Shown: positions 54,301-54,354 of the stretch, in pieces
Layout: each line of letters opens with the position of its first letter
How positions within the stretch are numbered: position 1 is the stretch's first letter
Origin: Nostoc sp. UCD121
Lineage (GTDB): Bacteria > Cyanobacteriota > Cyanobacteriia > Cyanobacteriales > Nostocaceae
DNA: 54,354 nt
Direction of reading: 5' to 3'
Assembly (NCBI RefSeq): GCF_014222285.1
Contig: NZ_JACKZS010000030.1
Coordinates: 1 to 54,354, forward strand
Program-made: the position numbers and the translations under genes
Notes under the pieces: model-generated
Databases searched by the model: none
What the model saw: only the letters and a program-made list of their open reading frames with translations
Told to the model about the DNA's origin: nothing

Positions 54301-54328
54301 CAGCAAACCAGTGATTTTTCAGTTCCAT
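51323..54328 (-). CDS. Nucleotide-translocase-like membrane domain fused to HEAT repeats
   Basis: 1001 aa. The first 440 residues contain about twelve hydrophobic segments. They include a WVNLRPEESERTQLMFIFYTT start and DEYGTHLLPWMYIASAVMS, which resembles the ADP/ATP translocase/MFS branch. The remaining 560 residues are alpha-helical pairs: HEAT-like repeats with patterns such as 'LRVRCAVLEMIAATHLEEYYSALIAAL' and 'PTGFVREAAIAYLNMVSHRVLLQILPQLQKDPHPLVAAQVKELLEKY' (described here in pieces), plus a Leu-rich region near 800-900. The soluble part should face the cytoplasm. The transported molecule is unknown, and a scaffold or sensor role is possible. Only 26 bases of upstream sequence are present, so its promoter is outside or at the edge. 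Confidence 0.82.
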   Translation of the reverse strand: MELKNHWFAVNKVVLPRLLQWVNLRPEESERTQLMFIFYTTVCVGLRWAEDSTVALFLDEYGTHLLPWMYIASAVMSAALVFLYSWLQRIFPLRRVIVAIAPCMLMPLLLLVLLRWGSHVSYLVVISAFLLRLWVDALYVVNDLNTSIVANQIFNIREIKRTYPLVSSGLLVADVISGFSLPWLVQYTSLNKIIFIACLVILLGSGILLYLTNHYRAAFPETPQRLIPEEQASRERFIKSPLKRYVWQLFAFVGLLQVIGLLIDFQYLRELQSNLGDRELASFLGLFGGMLGLCELLLQWFISSRLIERMGVFFTATLLPITVGFSLPGVLVLLHLIPAIQSQSFFWGLIIVKFCDELLRYTFVMSSGPILYQPIPEAIRSRMQTLSGGTAEAIATGLTGVLIFATLLFCNRFVPVSLQKWVLVAETMLIASTCLKVVWELRSRYVELLVLSVARGQLSATNVGLRFFKQGVVKALAEKGSEADKRSCIELLAQIDPQGCAEVLAPLLVKLTPDLQRQSLEVMLIAGANPAYLSAIRPLLEQPQETNPEVFALALRYVWLAEPNPNLSILEEYLNPRQNSLIRATAAALVLRQGTPMQKVAATQTMRRMLTHKKERERVNGVRALREAVYLQALRIHIPNLLQDESLRVRCAVLEMIAATHLEEYYSALIAALYYKSTRTIAMSSLVRLENEAIEMLLRLATNIYKPEVVRMYAWRTIAQIGTQEALETLWENLEASWGINRDHILRSLLKIHKQPGIRGLVDRFYESRVENLIEQELKFLGEIYGAYIDLKILDEKENHQSSERIVIVSELLQRALLELELDVKERLLLLLRLLYSPEKMQAAAFNLRSLSVVNLARGLEILEHTVTLPCKSLLLNILDNRPQSEKLQYLVEAKIVEYENMLVSDRLHRLLMLGNFLSDWCLACCFHFAQVTRIRLTSSEILVSLRHPTGFVREAAIAYLNMVSHRVLLQILPQLQKDPHPLVAAQVKELLEKYQFKNYN

Positions 54329-54354
54329 GCAGTTTTATTTTCTGGTAGTATCAC

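Overview
The window looks like chromosomal DNA of a filamentous, heterocyst-type cyanobacterium of the Nostoc/Anabaena group. The HIP1 octamer GCGATCGC recurs throughout. Gaps are full of the short repeats typical of Nostocales, such as attggga heptamers, nested TTGGGT palindromes and REP-like hairpins. Gene content also fits: phosphoribulokinase-type kinase, plastid/cyanobacterial-type acyl-ACP synthetase, the cyanobacterial form of pyruvate dehydrogenase E2, Uma2 and Rpn families, AAA_35 proteins and an RTX protein. Species identity is not claimed.

Layout. 0-4 kb: small exported proteins and a composite gamma-carbonic-anhydrase-like protein. 4-8 kb: carbon metabolism (a short zwf paralog and pgm, convergent around an inverted-repeat element). 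8-15 kb: a GDSL esterase, the direct-sulfhydrylation methionine pair metY-metX, and two FAD oxidoreductases read in the same direction. 15-20 kb: Uma2 with an in-frame relic tail, tRNA-Ala(CGC), a methyltransferase-HAD pair with a 4-base overlap, rtcB with a clear terminator, then about 650 bp of a decayed gene. 20-28 kb: a calcium-binding RTX protein, an Rpn-type nuclease, pdhC, a hypothetical, and aas with a ylqD-like gene. 28-35 kb: two tiny paralogous membrane proteins flanking a SHOCT lipoprotein-like gene, an Uma2-MFS pair, recQ, and a higBA remnant with toxin truncated and antitoxin intact. 35-39 kb: two AAA_35-type ATPases. 39-44 kb: an O-methyltransferase, an orphan coding relic, a phosphoribulokinase paralog, radC and a GT-C-like membrane protein. 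44-54 kb: an ion and stress cluster made of two CPA antiporters, a DUF389 membrane protein, DUF3124, a stand-alone TrkA/RCK protein, a YflT-like stress protein and a fusion of a nucleotide-translocase-like membrane domain with HEAT repeats.

How the genes may work together. metY and metX form methionine from homoserine via O-acetylhomoserine. aas and pdhC feed lipid and acetyl-CoA metabolism. zwf, pgm and the kinase are sugar-phosphate enzymes that appear to be paralogs of the main pathway enzymes. The antiporter/TrkA/DUF389 block plausibly serves pH and monovalent-cation homeostasis; this is inference from clustering.

Most unusual points. (1) A two-module gamma-CA-like protein whose three zinc-ligand histidines are split between the modules in the way the archaeal enzyme splits them between subunits. 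(2) Palindromic repeats inserted in frame in three unrelated genes. (3) A 14-copy, 21-bp tandem repeat that is open in frames on both strands. (4) Micro-paralogs of an unnamed membrane peptide family. (5) Enzymes with altered key residues: HAD Asp to Asn, AAA Walker B Asp to Asn, and a PRK paralog lacking one redox cysteine. No complete insertion sequence, CRISPR array, rRNA or prophage was seen.
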